From Ponticaulis profundi (GTDB lineage: Bacteria > Pseudomonadota > Alphaproteobacteria > Caulobacterales > Hyphomonadaceae), in the NCBI RefSeq assembly GCF_042659465.1, contig NZ_JBHSSW010000009.1:1-64000 (forward strand): DNA of 64,000 nt, written 5' to 3'. Every line of letters begins with the position of its first letter. Position 1 is the stretch's first letter. The translations under genes and the position numbers were made by a program. A model generated the notes under the pieces. It was not told where the DNA came from and made no database searches. It saw nothing but the letters and a program-made list of their open reading frames with translations. This document shows, in pieces, positions 42,449 to 52,149 of the stretch.

Positions 42449-43423
42449 CTAATCCATCTCGGTGAATTTGATATAGGCCGGGCCAAGAATAACCAGGAAC
42501 AGCACCGGCAGGAAGAAGACGATCATCGGAACCGTCAGCTTGGCCGGCAGAGCTGCCGCCTTTTTCTCGGCTTCAGCGATCCGCATGTCGCGGTTTTCCT
42601 TCGCCATGACCCGCAAGCTTGAGCCCAGCGGCGTACCGTATCGTTCCGCCTGTGCCAGCGCCATACAAACGGCTTTCACGCCTGGATGGTCGGTCCGCTT
42701 GGCCAGATTGTCATAGGCAACGCGGCGGTCTTGCAGATAGGACAATTCAGCATTGGTGAGCTTCAGCTCTTCGGCCAGCTCGGTCGATGCCTGGCCAATT
42801 TCAGAACCGACCTTGTCGAACGCCATTTCAATCGACATGCCCGCCTCGACACAGATCAGCATCATGTCCAGCGCATCGGGAAAGGCGCGCATGATGGATT
42901 GCTTGCGCTTGGTCACCAGATTGGAGACGTAAAGATTTGGCCCGTAAAATCCGACGGCAACACCAACCAGAACGGCGCCAATCTTCATTTGCGGCATCCA
43001 GTCGACCACATTCAGCACGAACATGTAGAAGAAGGTCGCAATGCCGAAAACGATCGGAAGCGCAAAGCGGAAGAAGTAGAAGGTCGCAACCGGCGCCCCG
43101 CCGCGCAGACCCGCCTGAAGCAGTTTGTCCTTCACGTTCGGGTCTTCGAGCAGTTTTTGCAGGTCGAGCTTGTCGACCGTGTTCTTCATGAAGCCTTCGC
43201 CCTGGTTCTGCTTCAGTCCGCGCTGGTTCAGGGATGCGCGGTTCTGGCGACGCAGTTGTTCACGGCGGTTGGTGACTTCCTTCAGGCGCGTTTCGAGCTT
43301 GTCTGACTGAAAGGCCGGGAGCGCGACCGTCATGATCGTCGCGAAACAGGCAATGGCGGCCGCAGCCGCCGCAAGAAAGCCCGGATCGGTCAGATAGGAT
43401 GCGATGTCATCAATCGAGCCCAT
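42449..43423 (-). CDS. tadC: Tad pilus inner-membrane platform protein TadC
   Basis: 324 aa type II secretion F-domain protein. There is an N-terminal TM (about 14-36), a cytoplasmic basic region (TRLKEVTNRREQLRRQNRAS), two TMs (about 109-150), the conserved ALDMMLICVEAGMSIEMAFD segment and a final TM with FFLPVLFLVILGPAYI. TadC pairs with TadB to form the platform on which CpaF acts. It lies 9 bp after tadB. Confidence 0.93.
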   Translation of the reverse strand: MGSIDDIASYLTDPGFLAAAAAAIACFATIMTVALPAFQSDKLETRLKEVTNRREQLRRQNRASLNQRGLKQNQGEGFMKNTVDKLDLQKLLEDPNVKDKLLQAGLRGGAPVATFYFFRFALPIVFGIATFFYMFVLNVVDWMPQMKIGAVLVGVAVGFYGPNLYVSNLVTKRKQSIMRAFPDALDMMLICVEAGMSIEMAFDKVGSEIGQASTELAEELKLTNAELSYLQDRRVAYDNLAKRTDHPGVKAVCMALAQAERYGTPLGSSLRVMAKENRDMRIAEAEKKAAALPAKLTVPMIVFFLPVLFLVILGPAYIKFTEMD

Positions 43424-43432
43424 GGCGTCCCC

Positions 43433-44449
43433 CTAGAAGTCAAAGTTGATCATGCGGCGCATGATGAAAATACCAAGCCCCATCAGGAGCCCGCCAATGA
43501 GCAGGATGAGGTGTCCTGTCGGCTTGAGGAACAGCTCCATCATGTAATCGGGCGTGGTGATATAAACGAGCACCATGACCGCGATTGGCAGCGCGCCAAT
43601 AATCATGGCCGAGGCTTTCGCCTCAGAAGACAGCGCCTTGATCTTCTCACGCAGCATTTTGCGGGACCGGATCACGGTGGACAGATTGCCCAGCGCCTCT
43701 GAAAGGTTACCACCTGTCGTCGCCTGGATGCCCAGAACGATGTTGAAGAAGTTCACTTCCTGAAGGGGTACGCGATAATAGAATTTCTGCAGCGCCTGCG
43801 GAATGGACTGGCCCATGGAGATACCGTCCGTGATCTGCTTGAACTCAGATCGCAGGGGTTCAGGGCTTTCAACGGCAATAATCCGCAGACACTCATTCAG
43901 CGGCAGACCTGATTTCACGCCGCGCACAATGATGTCCAGCGCATCAGCAAACTGATTGGTGATTTTCTGGTGGCGCACCTTCGTCATCATGCCGAGAATC
44001 CAGCGCGGCAGACCCAGAAAGCCTGCAATGCCGAACCCGGCAGCGATCAGAATGCGCGCGCTCTCACCCAGAAACGTGCTCGTCACACTCGATGGCGCCA
44101 TGATGAAACCAAAGGCCGCCAGCCCCATCCCCGTCAACGCAGAGAAAATCCAGAACATGCTCGGCGAAATCGTCATGCCAGCCTGTTCCAGGCGGGCACC
44201 AATGTCTTTCGGGACCAGAGACTTTTTCTTTTCCGCTTCGCCTTCGCGCAGATTCTTCAGAAGATCCTGGGTCTGGCGACGGCGCGCAGCCATCGGATCA
44301 TTGGCCTTGCCTTGCGAACGCGTGCTGGCCGCAATCTGCTTGGCGCGCTTCGAAGCGGCTTCATTTTTATCGCCGCCGACGAGCAGAAAGCCGATACAGG
44401 CGATGACGACGAAAGCGAGACCCGCAATCAGAAGGGTGTTGGTGTCCAT
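43433..44449 (-). CDS. tadB: Tad pilus inner-membrane platform protein TadB
   Basis: 338 aa, partner of TadC. An N-terminal TM (about 7-24), a basic cytoplasmic region with AAASTRSQGKANDPMAARRR-like composition, two central TMs (about 95-150), the F-domain segment ADALDIIVRGVKSGLPLNEC and two C-terminal TMs are visible. It overlaps the end of cpaF by one base. Confidence 0.93.
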   Translation of the reverse strand: MDTNTLLIAGLAFVVIACIGFLLVGGDKNEAASKRAKQIAASTRSQGKANDPMAARRRQTQDLLKNLREGEAEKKKSLVPKDIGARLEQAGMTISPSMFWIFSALTGMGLAAFGFIMAPSSVTSTFLGESARILIAAGFGIAGFLGLPRWILGMMTKVRHQKITNQFADALDIIVRGVKSGLPLNECLRIIAVESPEPLRSEFKQITDGISMGQSIPQALQKFYYRVPLQEVNFFNIVLGIQATTGGNLSEALGNLSTVIRSRKMLREKIKALSSEAKASAMIIGALPIAVMVLVYITTPDYMMELFLKPTGHLILLIGGLLMGLGIFIMRRMINFDF

Positions 44450-45924
44450 CAGGCCCCCTCAAGCGCATCCAGCGCCTCGGCAAGCTCACGCTCCATATTG
44501 TAATAGCGTGCACGTTCCCAGAAACGCGGGCGACCGACGCCAAGACCGCGGTGCGTGCCTCGAACCTTGCCGTTTTCATCTTCGCCATCGACTTCGAACT
44601 TCATGATGTCCTGCGTAACGATGACTTCGCCCTCAAGGCCCATCACCTCGGTAATGGACATGATTTTACGCGAACCATCACGCAGACGCGACGCCTGAAC
44701 CACGACATCAATCGAACCGACAATCATTTCGCGAATGGTTTTGGCCGGCAGGGCGAAACCACCCATGGTGATCATGGACTCCACACGGGACAGGCCCTCA
44801 CGCGGCGTGTTGGCGTGCAGCGTACCCATGGAGCCATCGTGACCGGTGTTCATGGCCTGCAGGAGGTCGAATGCCTCCGGGCCACGCACCTCGCCCACGA
44901 TGATCCGGTCAGGACGCATACGCAGACAGTTTTTCACGAGATCACGCATCGTCACCGCGCCCGTGCCTTCAATATTCGGCGGGCGGGTTTCAAGACGCAC
45001 CACGTGCGGCTGCTGGAGCTGAAGCTCGGCCGCGTCCTCACAGGTGATGACGCGCTCGGTCGGATCGATAAAGGCGGTCAGCGAGTTCAGCAGCGTCGTT
45101 TTACCAGAACCGGTACCGCCCGAGATCAGGACATTACAGCGACAGGCACCGATAATACGCAGGATTTCTGCGCCAGCTTCGGATACAGAACCGTAATCAA
45201 CCAGGTTCTGAAGCTTGAGCTTGTCCTTCTTGAACTTACGAATGGTGAGGGTCGGGCCATCCAGCGCCAGCGGCGGCGCGATGACGTTCACACGAGAACC
45301 ATCCAGCAGACGCGCGTCACAAATCGGGCTGGCTTCATCAACGCGGCGGCCGACCTGGCTCACAATACGCTGACAGATATTCATCAGCTGGGCGTTGTCA
45401 CGGAAGCGGATGTTTGTCCGTTCGATCCGGCCATCGACCTCGATATAGGTCGTGCCCGCGCCGTTCACCATGATATCGGCAATGTCATCGCGCGCGAGCA
45501 GAGGCTCAAGCGGGCCATAACCAAGCACGTCGTTACAAATGTCTTCCAGCAGGCTTTCCTGCTCGGCAATCGACATGACGACATTCTTGATGGAAATGAT
45601 TTCGACGACGATGTCGCGGATTTCTTCGCGTGCGCTGTCTGAATCCAGCTGGGCGAGCTGCGCCAGATCGATCGTGTCGATCAGCGCGTTGAACACCATC
45701 GTCTTGACGCGATAATATTCATCGGAACGGTCATCGACCTGCGAGATCGGATTTTCAGAGCGCTTTTTCTTCTCCGGACGCGGCTTTGGCGCGGACGCGG
45801 CTTTGGTCGGCAGACTCTCTTTCTTCACCTCCGGCTTTTTCGCAGCCGGTTTCGGCGCCGGTGCGACAGGCGCCTTAGCTTCCTTGACGTTTGAAGGTGT
45901 GGAGTCCGTGCGTTTGCCAAACAT
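44449..45924 (-). CDS. cpaF: Tad pilus secretion ATPase CpaF/TadA
   Basis: 491 aa hexameric motor ATPase that powers Flp pilin assembly. An Ala/Pro/Lys-rich N-terminal tail (1-60) precedes the N-terminal domain with YGPLEPLLARDDIADIMVNG. The Walker A ISGGTGSGKTTLLNSL is at about 264-280, the Asp box follows, and Walker B with RIIVGEVRGPEAFDLLQAMN is at about 330-350. The His box GHDGSMGTLHANTP is typical. All catalytic motifs are intact. It lies 12 bp after cpaE. Confidence 0.96.
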   Translation of the reverse strand: MFGKRTDSTPSNVKEAKAPVAPAPKPAAKKPEVKKESLPTKAASAPKPRPEKKKRSENPISQVDDRSDEYYRVKTMVFNALIDTIDLAQLAQLDSDSAREEIRDIVVEIISIKNVVMSIAEQESLLEDICNDVLGYGPLEPLLARDDIADIMVNGAGTTYIEVDGRIERTNIRFRDNAQLMNICQRIVSQVGRRVDEASPICDARLLDGSRVNVIAPPLALDGPTLTIRKFKKDKLKLQNLVDYGSVSEAGAEILRIIGACRCNVLISGGTGSGKTTLLNSLTAFIDPTERVITCEDAAELQLQQPHVVRLETRPPNIEGTGAVTMRDLVKNCLRMRPDRIIVGEVRGPEAFDLLQAMNTGHDGSMGTLHANTPREGLSRVESMITMGGFALPAKTIREMIVGSIDVVVQASRLRDGSRKIMSITEVMGLEGEVIVTQDIMKFEVDGEDENGKVRGTHRGLGVGRPRFWERARYYNMERELAEALDALEGA

Positions 45925-45936
45925 GTGGGCGTAGCC

Positions 45937-47340
45937 TTACTTTCCGAATTTCAACAGTTTGCTGATCAGACTTTGCTGACGTTCCTCGACCGCGCGGCCC
46001 GTCAGAAGCGATGCCAGATGATCAATGCCAACAGATGGTTTGGCATCCGGCGCCGTTTCAGAAATCATCTGACCATTGTTTGATGCCTGACCGAAAAGCT
46101 GCGGCTCGAAAGGCAAAACCAGTGCCGGGTCCATATCAATGGCAGCCGCAAAGTCCTTCACCGGAATTTCCGGGCGCTTTGGCACGCCGACCATATTGAC
46201 CACGAGACGCGGCGGCGCTTCGTTCGCGCGCGCAGATTTCAGATAGTCGATCAAATTCTTGCCATTCCGCAGCGATGCGAGATCCGGCTGACAAACCACC
46301 ACGACGTCATCTGCGTTCACGACCGTAGACCGCATCCAGTCTGACCAGACATGCGGCAGGTCCAGAACCACGAACGGAACATTGCGACGCACGCGGTCAA
46401 TGACTTCGTCATACGCCTCGTCGGAAATGTCATACATGGTGTTCAGAGACGCTGGCGCCGTGAACAGGGTCAGGCGTTCGGTCGCTTTGGACAGAAGTCG
46501 GTCCAGAACCGCATCATCAATCCGGTCCGGATCGGTCAGCGCGTCCGCAACCGTCTGAGAGCTTTCCTGGTTGAAATCGAGCGCGCTGGTGCCCCAGCTG
46601 AGATCGAGATCGACAAGGGTTGTGTTGATCTGAATGTTTTCAGAAATCGCCCAGGCCAGATTGTGGGCAATTGTGGACGCGCCCACGCCGCCCTTGGCAC
46701 CGACAACGGCCACCGAGCGACCGACGAACGGACGATCCGGGTCAACATAAAGCGCGCTGATCGACTGGATCAGCTGCGTTGGCTGGAATGGCGGCACGAG
46801 ATATTCGCTGACACCGCGATTTACGAGCTGGCGATAAAGCTGCACATCGTTCATCGCGCCGATGACCAGCACGCGGATGTTCGGATCGCACAATTCTGCC
46901 AGAGCATCGATCTGAGCAAGCATCTGCTTGGCTGGCAGGCTGGATTCAATGATCAGCAGATCAGGTGTGTTGACCTCCTGATAATACTGGACAGCGCGGC
47001 TGAGGCCGCCTTCCTCAATCTGGAAGTTTGCTTTTGAAAGACGACGATCCCCGGACGCGGCTTCGATGACTTTCGCCGTCGCTGCGCGCTCACAGAAAGC
47101 ATGCACCGTGATACGGGGCACCGTGATGCTGCCCGTGACGCCTTCGGCCTCGACCTGCATCATGGCATCCGGGTCAAGCTTGGCGCTGCCACCAATGCCT
47201 GCCTCGCTTGTGCGCTTCATTGGCGCGTCAAACGGATCGTCCAGAGAGAGCGCGTCAGAGCCGAAGTCATCCGATCCGCCAAAGGAGTCGAAATCGTCTT
47301 CGAATGGAAGGTCGTCCAGTAAGGCGTTGCGATCATTCAT
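45937..47340 (-). CDS. cpaE: Tad pilus localisation ATPase CpaE/TadZ
   Basis: 467 aa. An N-terminal acidic segment and a receiver-like domain (about 70-190, with LLIIESSLPAKQML and YLVPPFQPTQLI) precede a MinD/ParA-type ATPase domain. This opens VVGAKGGVGASTIAHNLAWA (about 211-230), a deviant Walker A with KGG, followed by TLVDLDLSWGTSALDFN. CpaE marks the pole or site where the Tad machine assembles. It lies 20 bp after cpaD. Confidence 0.94.
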   Translation of the reverse strand: MNDRNALLDDLPFEDDFDSFGGSDDFGSDALSLDDPFDAPMKRTSEAGIGGSAKLDPDAMMQVEAEGVTGSITVPRITVHAFCERAATAKVIEAASGDRRLSKANFQIEEGGLSRAVQYYQEVNTPDLLIIESSLPAKQMLAQIDALAELCDPNIRVLVIGAMNDVQLYRQLVNRGVSEYLVPPFQPTQLIQSISALYVDPDRPFVGRSVAVVGAKGGVGASTIAHNLAWAISENIQINTTLVDLDLSWGTSALDFNQESSQTVADALTDPDRIDDAVLDRLLSKATERLTLFTAPASLNTMYDISDEAYDEVIDRVRRNVPFVVLDLPHVWSDWMRSTVVNADDVVVVCQPDLASLRNGKNLIDYLKSARANEAPPRLVVNMVGVPKRPEIPVKDFAAAIDMDPALVLPFEPQLFGQASNNGQMISETAPDAKPSVGIDHLASLLTGRAVEERQQSLISKLLKFGK

Positions 47341-47360
47341 CGGTTAATCCTCACACTTCA

Positions 47361-48044
47361 CTATTCAACAGCGTTGCTGATGGCGCCGGTTTCAGAATCC
47401 GTGCGCTCAGTCGCAGTTGGTTGGCCGGTTCGGTATTTGGTCAGAACATCGACACGACGGACGGTGTCAGCCGGATCTTCCGGACGCGCACCCAGGAGAT
47501 CAGCCGGATCGGCGATCATCGCAGCAAGGTTTGCGTTCACAGAACAGCCGAAAGCCGGTGTCGGGTCGTTTGTGCTGGTGGCGGACAGATCAATCTGCGC
47601 CAGCGAAGGACAGTTCGGCCCAACGGCCTTGAAGGCCCGATACGCCAGCACAAGCGGTGCGTCCGGTGACCCATTGCTCGCATAATCACTGCGAGACACG
47701 TCGCGAACGCCGTAATCATAAGCCAGGTCATAAGTCTGCTCAGCGCTCTGCTCGAGCTTGGCCGCCCATGGGCTGCCTTGCGGGACAGACAGAATAAGCG
47801 GGCCATGACGCGCGCCACGTGATTTATAGTCCGCCAGAAAAGCCTTCATGCGATTGACTTCATGATAGGGCAGGCCCGGTGCGGCTTCCGACATGGCAAC
47901 TTCCATGACGACCGTTTCTTCCACCACATCGATCTGGTGGCTGTAGCGATCATTCTGCCCGGTCTTGAGCATCGGATCATAGGTCGAGCAGGACGCCAGA
48001 AGGGCGAGCGCGCCAACACCAGAAATGAGTTTGAAATAGCTCAT
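47361..48044 (-). CDS. cpaD: Tad pilus lipoprotein CpaD
   Basis: 227 aa from the ATG at 48044 (GGAG upstream). The frame is open to 48086. The lipobox is LLASCSTYDP. The CpaD features Y-x-x-R-Y-S-H-Q-I near residue 40, LILSVPQGSPWAAKLEQ and FGCSVNANLAAMIADPADLL are present. The last of these, with GCSxxxNLAxMxxxPxDL, is diagnostic. CpaD is an envelope lipoprotein that supports secretin CpaC. It starts 14 bp after cpaC. Confidence 0.93.
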   Translation of the reverse strand: MSYFKLISGVGALALLASCSTYDPMLKTGQNDRYSHQIDVVEETVVMEVAMSEAAPGLPYHEVNRMKAFLADYKSRGARHGPLILSVPQGSPWAAKLEQSAEQTYDLAYDYGVRDVSRSDYASNGSPDAPLVLAYRAFKAVGPNCPSLAQIDLSATSTNDPTPAFGCSVNANLAAMIADPADLLGARPEDPADTVRRVDVLTKYRTGQPTATERTDSETGAISNAVE

Positions 48045-48057
48045 GTTTTCCGCTCCG

Positions 48058-49599
48058 CTACTCAATAATGAAACCGACTGGCGCATCGAAGGTCTCGCCT
48101 TCGGTGTTTGCGCCCGGCACAGCGTAAATATCGTTCAGGCGTCCAAGGAACATCGTCGCGAGGTCCCCGGCCGTGGAATAGCCATCACCCGGCGTCTTCA
48201 GCTTGTTCGGATCTGTCGGATCAACCAGATATGGCGTGACGATTACGACAAGTTCCGTCTCGTCATTCTGGAAGTCGCGGGACCGGAAGAGCGCGCCGAG
48301 AATTGGCACATTCTTGATGCCCGGAATGGAATCGAGCGTTTGCTGCGTGCTTTCCTGAATGAGACCGGCAATCATCGTGCTGCCGCCGGAAGGAAGCTCA
48401 ACCGTCGTCTCAGCGCGGCGCACCGTCAGCGCTGGAATGTTGATGGTCTGCACCGTCGTCACATTGCCATTGGCGTCTGTTCCGGCAACCGATTGCGGCG
48501 CAAAGGCACCTTCCTGCGTCAGCTCTGAAACTTCCGTGGAAATGCGCAGAGAGATACGACCCTCTGACAGGACAACCGGTGTGAAACCAAGGCCGACACC
48601 GAACGGTTTGAATTCCAGCGAGATCTGGCCATTGTCATCCTGTCCAACCGGAACCGGATACTCACCACCCGCCAGGAATTTCGCCGATTCACCGGAGATC
48701 GCCGTCAGGTTTGGTTCTGCCAGCGTGCGGATCAGGCCGACGCGTTCCAGCGCATTCACCTCTGCACCGAGCGAGAACTGAGAGTCTGCGTCATTGGCAT
48801 CAATGCCGATGCCGAGACCGCCAAGCACGCGGCCTGCAACGTTAAAGGCGTTGGTCGTCGAGAAGGTCACATCGTTGATAAAGGAGTCGCCGTTCGTGCC
48901 GACCGTCTTGCCGCCATTCAGATTGACGCCGAGCTGTTTGGTCAGGGTGCGCTGCATTTCAACAATGCGCACTTTCAGAAGCACCTGATCCTTACCTTCA
49001 ACGCTCAGCAGGTTGATCACCTTGCTGTCGGATTCGTCGCCGCCGCCAGATCCGGAAGCCGCGCCGCCTGAACCGGCAGAACCGCTGCTGCTGCTCGCCG
49101 TGACGACAAAATTCTGCGCAAGTTCAACCGCGCGCATGGATTCAGCCGCATTCGCGACCCGGCCCGTCAGGATGATGGCGCCATTCGACGCTTCAACATT
49201 AATCCGCGCATCCGGCAGGAGGCGGCGATACAGATCATCAAGTCCTGTCAGGTCCTGCTCGACACGGATCTGCAGGTCCAGAATCTGATTGCCATAGATA
49301 TCAAAGAAGAAGGCATTGGTTTCACCCGTGCTGACACCGCGGAAAATCACGCGTTGAGAGGTTCGCACGACCGCGTCTGCAATGGCCGGGTTCGTCACGA
49401 TCACATCAGCCGCCGGAACCGGCAGCTCAATCACAGAGGATTTGTTGACCGGTAATAACAGATTGCGTGTGACAGGGGTTTTCCCGGATTCAGATACAGC
49501 GACCTGCACATTTGATTGTGCGGTCGCAGACAACCCACCCAGCCCTGACAAAGCAAGGAGGCCAGCCGTTAACACTGGCCCGATCATCTTGCCGATCAT
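48058..49599 (-). CDS. cpaC: Tad pilus secretin CpaC/RcpA
   Basis: 513 aa outer-membrane secretin. The signal peptide (about 1-27) is followed by a pilus-assembly N-terminal domain (LLLPVNKSSVIELPVPAADV, about 40-110), a BON domain (about 120-170, INVEASNGAIILTGRVANAA), a Gly/Ser-rich linker (GSAGSGGAASGSGGGDE) and the secretin core (about 270-470). The core contains NLTAISGESAKFLAGGEYPV and VELPSGGSTMIAGLIQES. Its start overlaps cpaB by 4 bp (49596-49599). Confidence 0.96.
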   Translation of the reverse strand: MIGKMIGPVLTAGLLALSGLGGLSATAQSNVQVAVSESGKTPVTRNLLLPVNKSSVIELPVPAADVIVTNPAIADAVVRTSQRVIFRGVSTGETNAFFFDIYGNQILDLQIRVEQDLTGLDDLYRRLLPDARINVEASNGAIILTGRVANAAESMRAVELAQNFVVTASSSSGSAGSGGAASGSGGGDESDSKVINLLSVEGKDQVLLKVRIVEMQRTLTKQLGVNLNGGKTVGTNGDSFINDVTFSTTNAFNVAGRVLGGLGIGIDANDADSQFSLGAEVNALERVGLIRTLAEPNLTAISGESAKFLAGGEYPVPVGQDDNGQISLEFKPFGVGLGFTPVVLSEGRISLRISTEVSELTQEGAFAPQSVAGTDANGNVTTVQTINIPALTVRRAETTVELPSGGSTMIAGLIQESTQQTLDSIPGIKNVPILGALFRSRDFQNDETELVVIVTPYLVDPTDPNKLKTPGDGYSTAGDLATMFLGRLNDIYAVPGANTEGETFDAPVGFIIE

Positions 49600-50438
49600 T
49601 GATTGCCTCCGATACTCGTCTGTTCGACGGAACCACTACGGTAAATCCGGACAGTGCCGCCATTATCGCGCGCCGCTTCCAGGGAGCCGGCTGCGATGAC
49701 ATCCGGCGCATCTTCGCGAGAATCTGACAGACCACGCAGAGAGAGTGAAATCTCACCCATCCGAGTGGCCAGCATCAGGGTTTCTGCATGCGCCGGCTTC
49801 AATTCCAAAGTCGCTGTCGTGCCCACAACAACGTCTTCATCTTCAATTTTCTGGAAACTCTGGTCGATTGCGAGCACGCGCACATTCTGCAGCACGGTAC
49901 GTGTTGCAGGGCGCTCAACAATCATGTCGTTTTCAGCGACTTCGCGGTCATAGCTGAGAATAACGTCAACGCGGTCGCCTGGCAGAATGAAGCCGCCTGC
50001 CGCTGTTTCGACCGAAATCTCAACGGCCACAGCGCGCATGCCTTCGCTCAACACCGCGGTCAGCATGCTTTTGTCGCCGACCTGAACAACTTTCTGCGCA
50101 AGCACAGGTTCGCCAGAGAACACCGGAATGCGGACAATCGCACCAGCAAGTTCCGTCATGGCGTCAGGATTGGAAGCTTCCGTGAAATAAGCGTCGCTCA
50201 GGCGCTCTTCCGGCCAGGACTGCCATTCAAGATCATCCGGCGCGATCCGGTGGCCGACCTGCATGTCGATATTGGCAACGAGCACCTGCGAGAGTGGAAT
50301 GGCCGGTTCTTCCGGGCCTTCTTCGACAAGCTGAACGACTGGCGCGGCTGGCTGACTGGACATATTCCGAACCAGCATGGCCGCCAGGAGCGCAGCACCC
50401 CCTGCAATAACGAGTATCAAGATGCGCATGACTGACAC
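49596..50438 (-). CDS. cpaB: Tad pilus assembly protein CpaB/RcpC
   Basis: 280 aa. I keep the GTG at 50438 because GGAGGAG lies 8 bases upstream; the ATG three codons later has none. An N-terminal TM anchor (about 5-22) is followed by a SAF-like domain (about 48-110, VLVANIDMQVGHRIAPDDLE) and an RcpC domain with GFILPGDRVDVILSYD. It is periplasmic and associates with the secretin CpaC. Confidence 0.93.
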   Translation of the reverse strand: MSVMRILILVIAGGAALLAAMLVRNMSSQPAAPVVQLVEEGPEEPAIPLSQVLVANIDMQVGHRIAPDDLEWQSWPEERLSDAYFTEASNPDAMTELAGAIVRIPVFSGEPVLAQKVVQVGDKSMLTAVLSEGMRAVAVEISVETAAGGFILPGDRVDVILSYDREVAENDMIVERPATRTVLQNVRVLAIDQSFQKIEDEDVVVGTTATLELKPAHAETLMLATRMGEISLSLRGLSDSREDAPDVIAAGSLEAARDNGGTVRIYRSGSVEQTSIGGNQ

Positions 50439-50481
50439 GATTCAAGCTCCTCCACCGGCCGATATTCCGGGAAACTTCTGT

Positions 50482-50508
50482 AAAAAAAGCACAATGCCTC
50501 TAAGGCAT
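50482..50508 (-). terminator. Possible terminator between cpaA and cpaB
   Basis: On the minus strand ATGCCT and AGGCAT form a short stem with a 3-base loop. A run of seven Ts follows after five bases. The hairpin sits immediately after the cpaA TAA. The gap between stem and T-run makes it weak, so transcription may partly continue into cpaB. Confidence 0.5.
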
Positions 50509-50510
50509 CG

Positions 50511-51026
50511 TTAATAAGCGAGGCCTGTCAGGCCGATTATTTGACTGACGATGACACTGGACTTGGCCGCCCAGATCGCTCCGAAGGCGATCGCGACCGC
50601 ATAAGGGACCCCCGGACCTTCCACCACGGACCGGTGCAGAAAACCTGGAATCGCTGTCTGGGGGATCAGCCGCCGGGACAGAATAAACACCAGGGCGAGC
50701 ACGCCGCCCGATAGCGCGATACCATATATATAAGGGAGCGTTGCGCCCGGCCCCATCCAGATCAGCACCGCAGGCAGGAGCTTTGCATCCCCTCCGCCGA
50801 ACACGCCAACGGAAAAAAGCCCAATACAAACAATGAGTCCGATGAGACCGTAGAGATAATGCCAGCCAATGCTCGCCCAGTCGGCTCCGACCAGAAGCGC
50901 CGCTGGCAGGAAGAGAACGGCAAACGCAATCGACACCCAGTTGGGGATGGTCATGGTCGCCACATCGTGAATGGCAGCGAATGCCAGTCCTGAAAGGAAT
51001 AGCGCCAGAATGAGCCAGGCAAGCAT
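50511..51026 (-). CDS. cpaA: Prepilin peptidase CpaA/TadV
   Basis: 171 aa inner-membrane aspartyl protease that removes the Flp prepilin leader. There are about six hydrophobic segments. The first catalytic Asp is in AIHDVATMTIPNWVS (about 21), and the GxGD-type motif appears as FGGGDAKLLPAVLIW (about 73-87). It is the short TadV/CpaA version without the N-methyltransferase domain. It sits between the pilin gene and cpaB. Confidence 0.94.
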   Translation of the reverse strand: MLAWLILALFLSGLAFAAIHDVATMTIPNWVSIAFAVLFLPAALLVGADWASIGWHYLYGLIGLIVCIGLFSVGVFGGGDAKLLPAVLIWMGPGATLPYIYGIALSGGVLALVFILSRRLIPQTAIPGFLHRSVVEGPGVPYAVAIAFGAIWAAKSSVIVSQIIGLTGLAY

Positions 51027-51173
51027 GTCAGATCCTCATTTTCTTGCGCAGAGTGTGCCCCGAAAACTGCCAAGAATTTCTGAACGCGGGATCTGAAGCG
51101 AAAAGCAGTTGAACGATTTTCTTAAGTAATGGCACCGGCGCGTTAACAGACCGGTCAACTATTCTGCGCGGAC

Positions 51174-51208
51174 AAAAGAAAAACCGCCGGGCGAATGCCC
51201 GACGGTTT
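51174..51208 (-). terminator. Terminator after the Flp pilin gene
   Basis: On the minus strand AAACCGTCGGGC pairs with GCCCGGCGGTTT (one mismatch) around ATTC, followed by TTCTTTT. It is about 40 bases past the pilin stop and separates the pilin gene from cpaA, allowing pilin to be made in excess. Confidence 0.88.
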
Positions 51209-51248
51209 CCTTTAACACGAAGAAAATCGTGGTATGTGCGACCAGCTA

Positions 51249-51425
51249 TTAAGAGCCAGCGCCTTTACCGATTTCCGTAGCAACGTTCTGGAACGTTTTC
51301 TCAGCGTTGCCGCCGAGTGCTGTGACGCCAGAAATAACTGCAACGGCGATCAGAGCTGCGATCAGGCCATACTCGATAGCTGTCGCACCAGATTTGTCTT
51401 TAAGAAAACGCATGATGTTTTTCAT
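51249..51425 (-). CDS. Flp-type major pilin
   Basis: 58 aa from the ATG at 51425 (GGGAG 8 bases upstream). The ATG at 51431 is too close to the site, and the frame open to 51608 is not pilin-like. The leader MKNIMRFLKDKSG is cut after Gly by CpaA. The mature N-terminus ATAIEYGLIAALIAVAVISG carries the Glu-Tyr pair of Flp pilins and forms the hydrophobic helix. Polymerised by CpaF/TadB/TadC, it forms the Flp/Tad pilus. Its own terminator follows. Confidence 0.96.
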   Translation of the reverse strand: MKNIMRFLKDKSGATAIEYGLIAALIAVAVISGVTALGGNAEKTFQNVATEIGKGAGS

Positions 51426-51660
51426 TTTCATTTCTCCCACATTGGCAAGGCAACCCGAGGAAGTTTTGGTTTTCGCCCCGGGATGTTCGGAAGCTACAGC
51501 AATGAAATGAAAACAGGGTTCACCTGACCCCAAAGTTTGACCCCTGCCGTTAAGGATTCTGTTCACCATAAAACGGCTTTTTCGCTGAAGAGCGGTATTT
51601 GTTAGCAAAAGAGCAAGGCTCTGCGTTTAATTTGACGAAAACGAATGGAGCCGCTCCGCT

Positions 51661-52149
51661 ATGAAATGGATGTTTTTTGCTGCCGCACTCTCACTGTCTG
51701 CCATGCCAGCCGCGCAAGCGGATGTTGCGGGTCGTGCACCGGTTCCTGTCCAGAAGGTCCAGAAAACGACGTCTGAAAGCGTCGGACCTATTCTCCTTTC
51801 CTTTCAGGAAGCGGTGTCCATCGACATTCCTGAAACCATTGCGGGTGTCTCCGTGGGGAGTCCATATATAGCAGATGTCGCTGTCCATGATGAGCACAAA
51901 CTTTTCATCTCGGCGCGTTCCTATGGGCGGACCAGCCTGCATGTGATTGATAAGGATGGACGTGTCGTCATTGATACGGTCATTCATGTCGTCGACGGAT
52001 CTCAGACAAAGCTCAGCCTCGTCAGAGCGGGCTCGACCTACACATATGATTGTGCACCAGGCTGTGAAGTCGCACCGACACCCGGCGATGAGAAAACCTA
52101 TTTCGAAGACGTAACAGGTCAGATCGGGGTTCTGAACGACGGCGACTAA
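51661..52149 (+). CDS. Secreted protein with CpaC-type pilus-assembly N-terminal domain
   Basis: 162 aa with a signal peptide (MKWMFFAAALSLSAMPAAQA). The middle (about 40-115) has VSIDIPETIAGVSVGSPYIA and LFISARSYGRTSLHVIDKDG, the same fold as the N-terminal domain of secretin CpaC (T2SS-T3SS_pil_N). There is no BON or secretin core. Two Cys (YDCAPGCEV) follow. It faces the pilin gene divergently and precedes two TadE-type genes. It probably works at the secretin or with the minor pilins. Confidence 0.85.
   Translation: MKWMFFAAALSLSAMPAAQADVAGRAPVPVQKVQKTTSESVGPILLSFQEAVSIDIPETIAGVSVGSPYIADVAVHDEHKLFISARSYGRTSLHVIDKDGRVVIDTVIHVVDGSQTKLSLVRAGSTYTYDCAPGCEVAPTPGDEKTYFEDVTGQIGVLNDGD

Noticed and set aside
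51550..51565. Possible CtrA-like site (TTAA and TTCA) in front of the pilin gene
   Set aside because: The spacer is 8 rather than 7 bases and one half-site is imperfect, so chance is likely.
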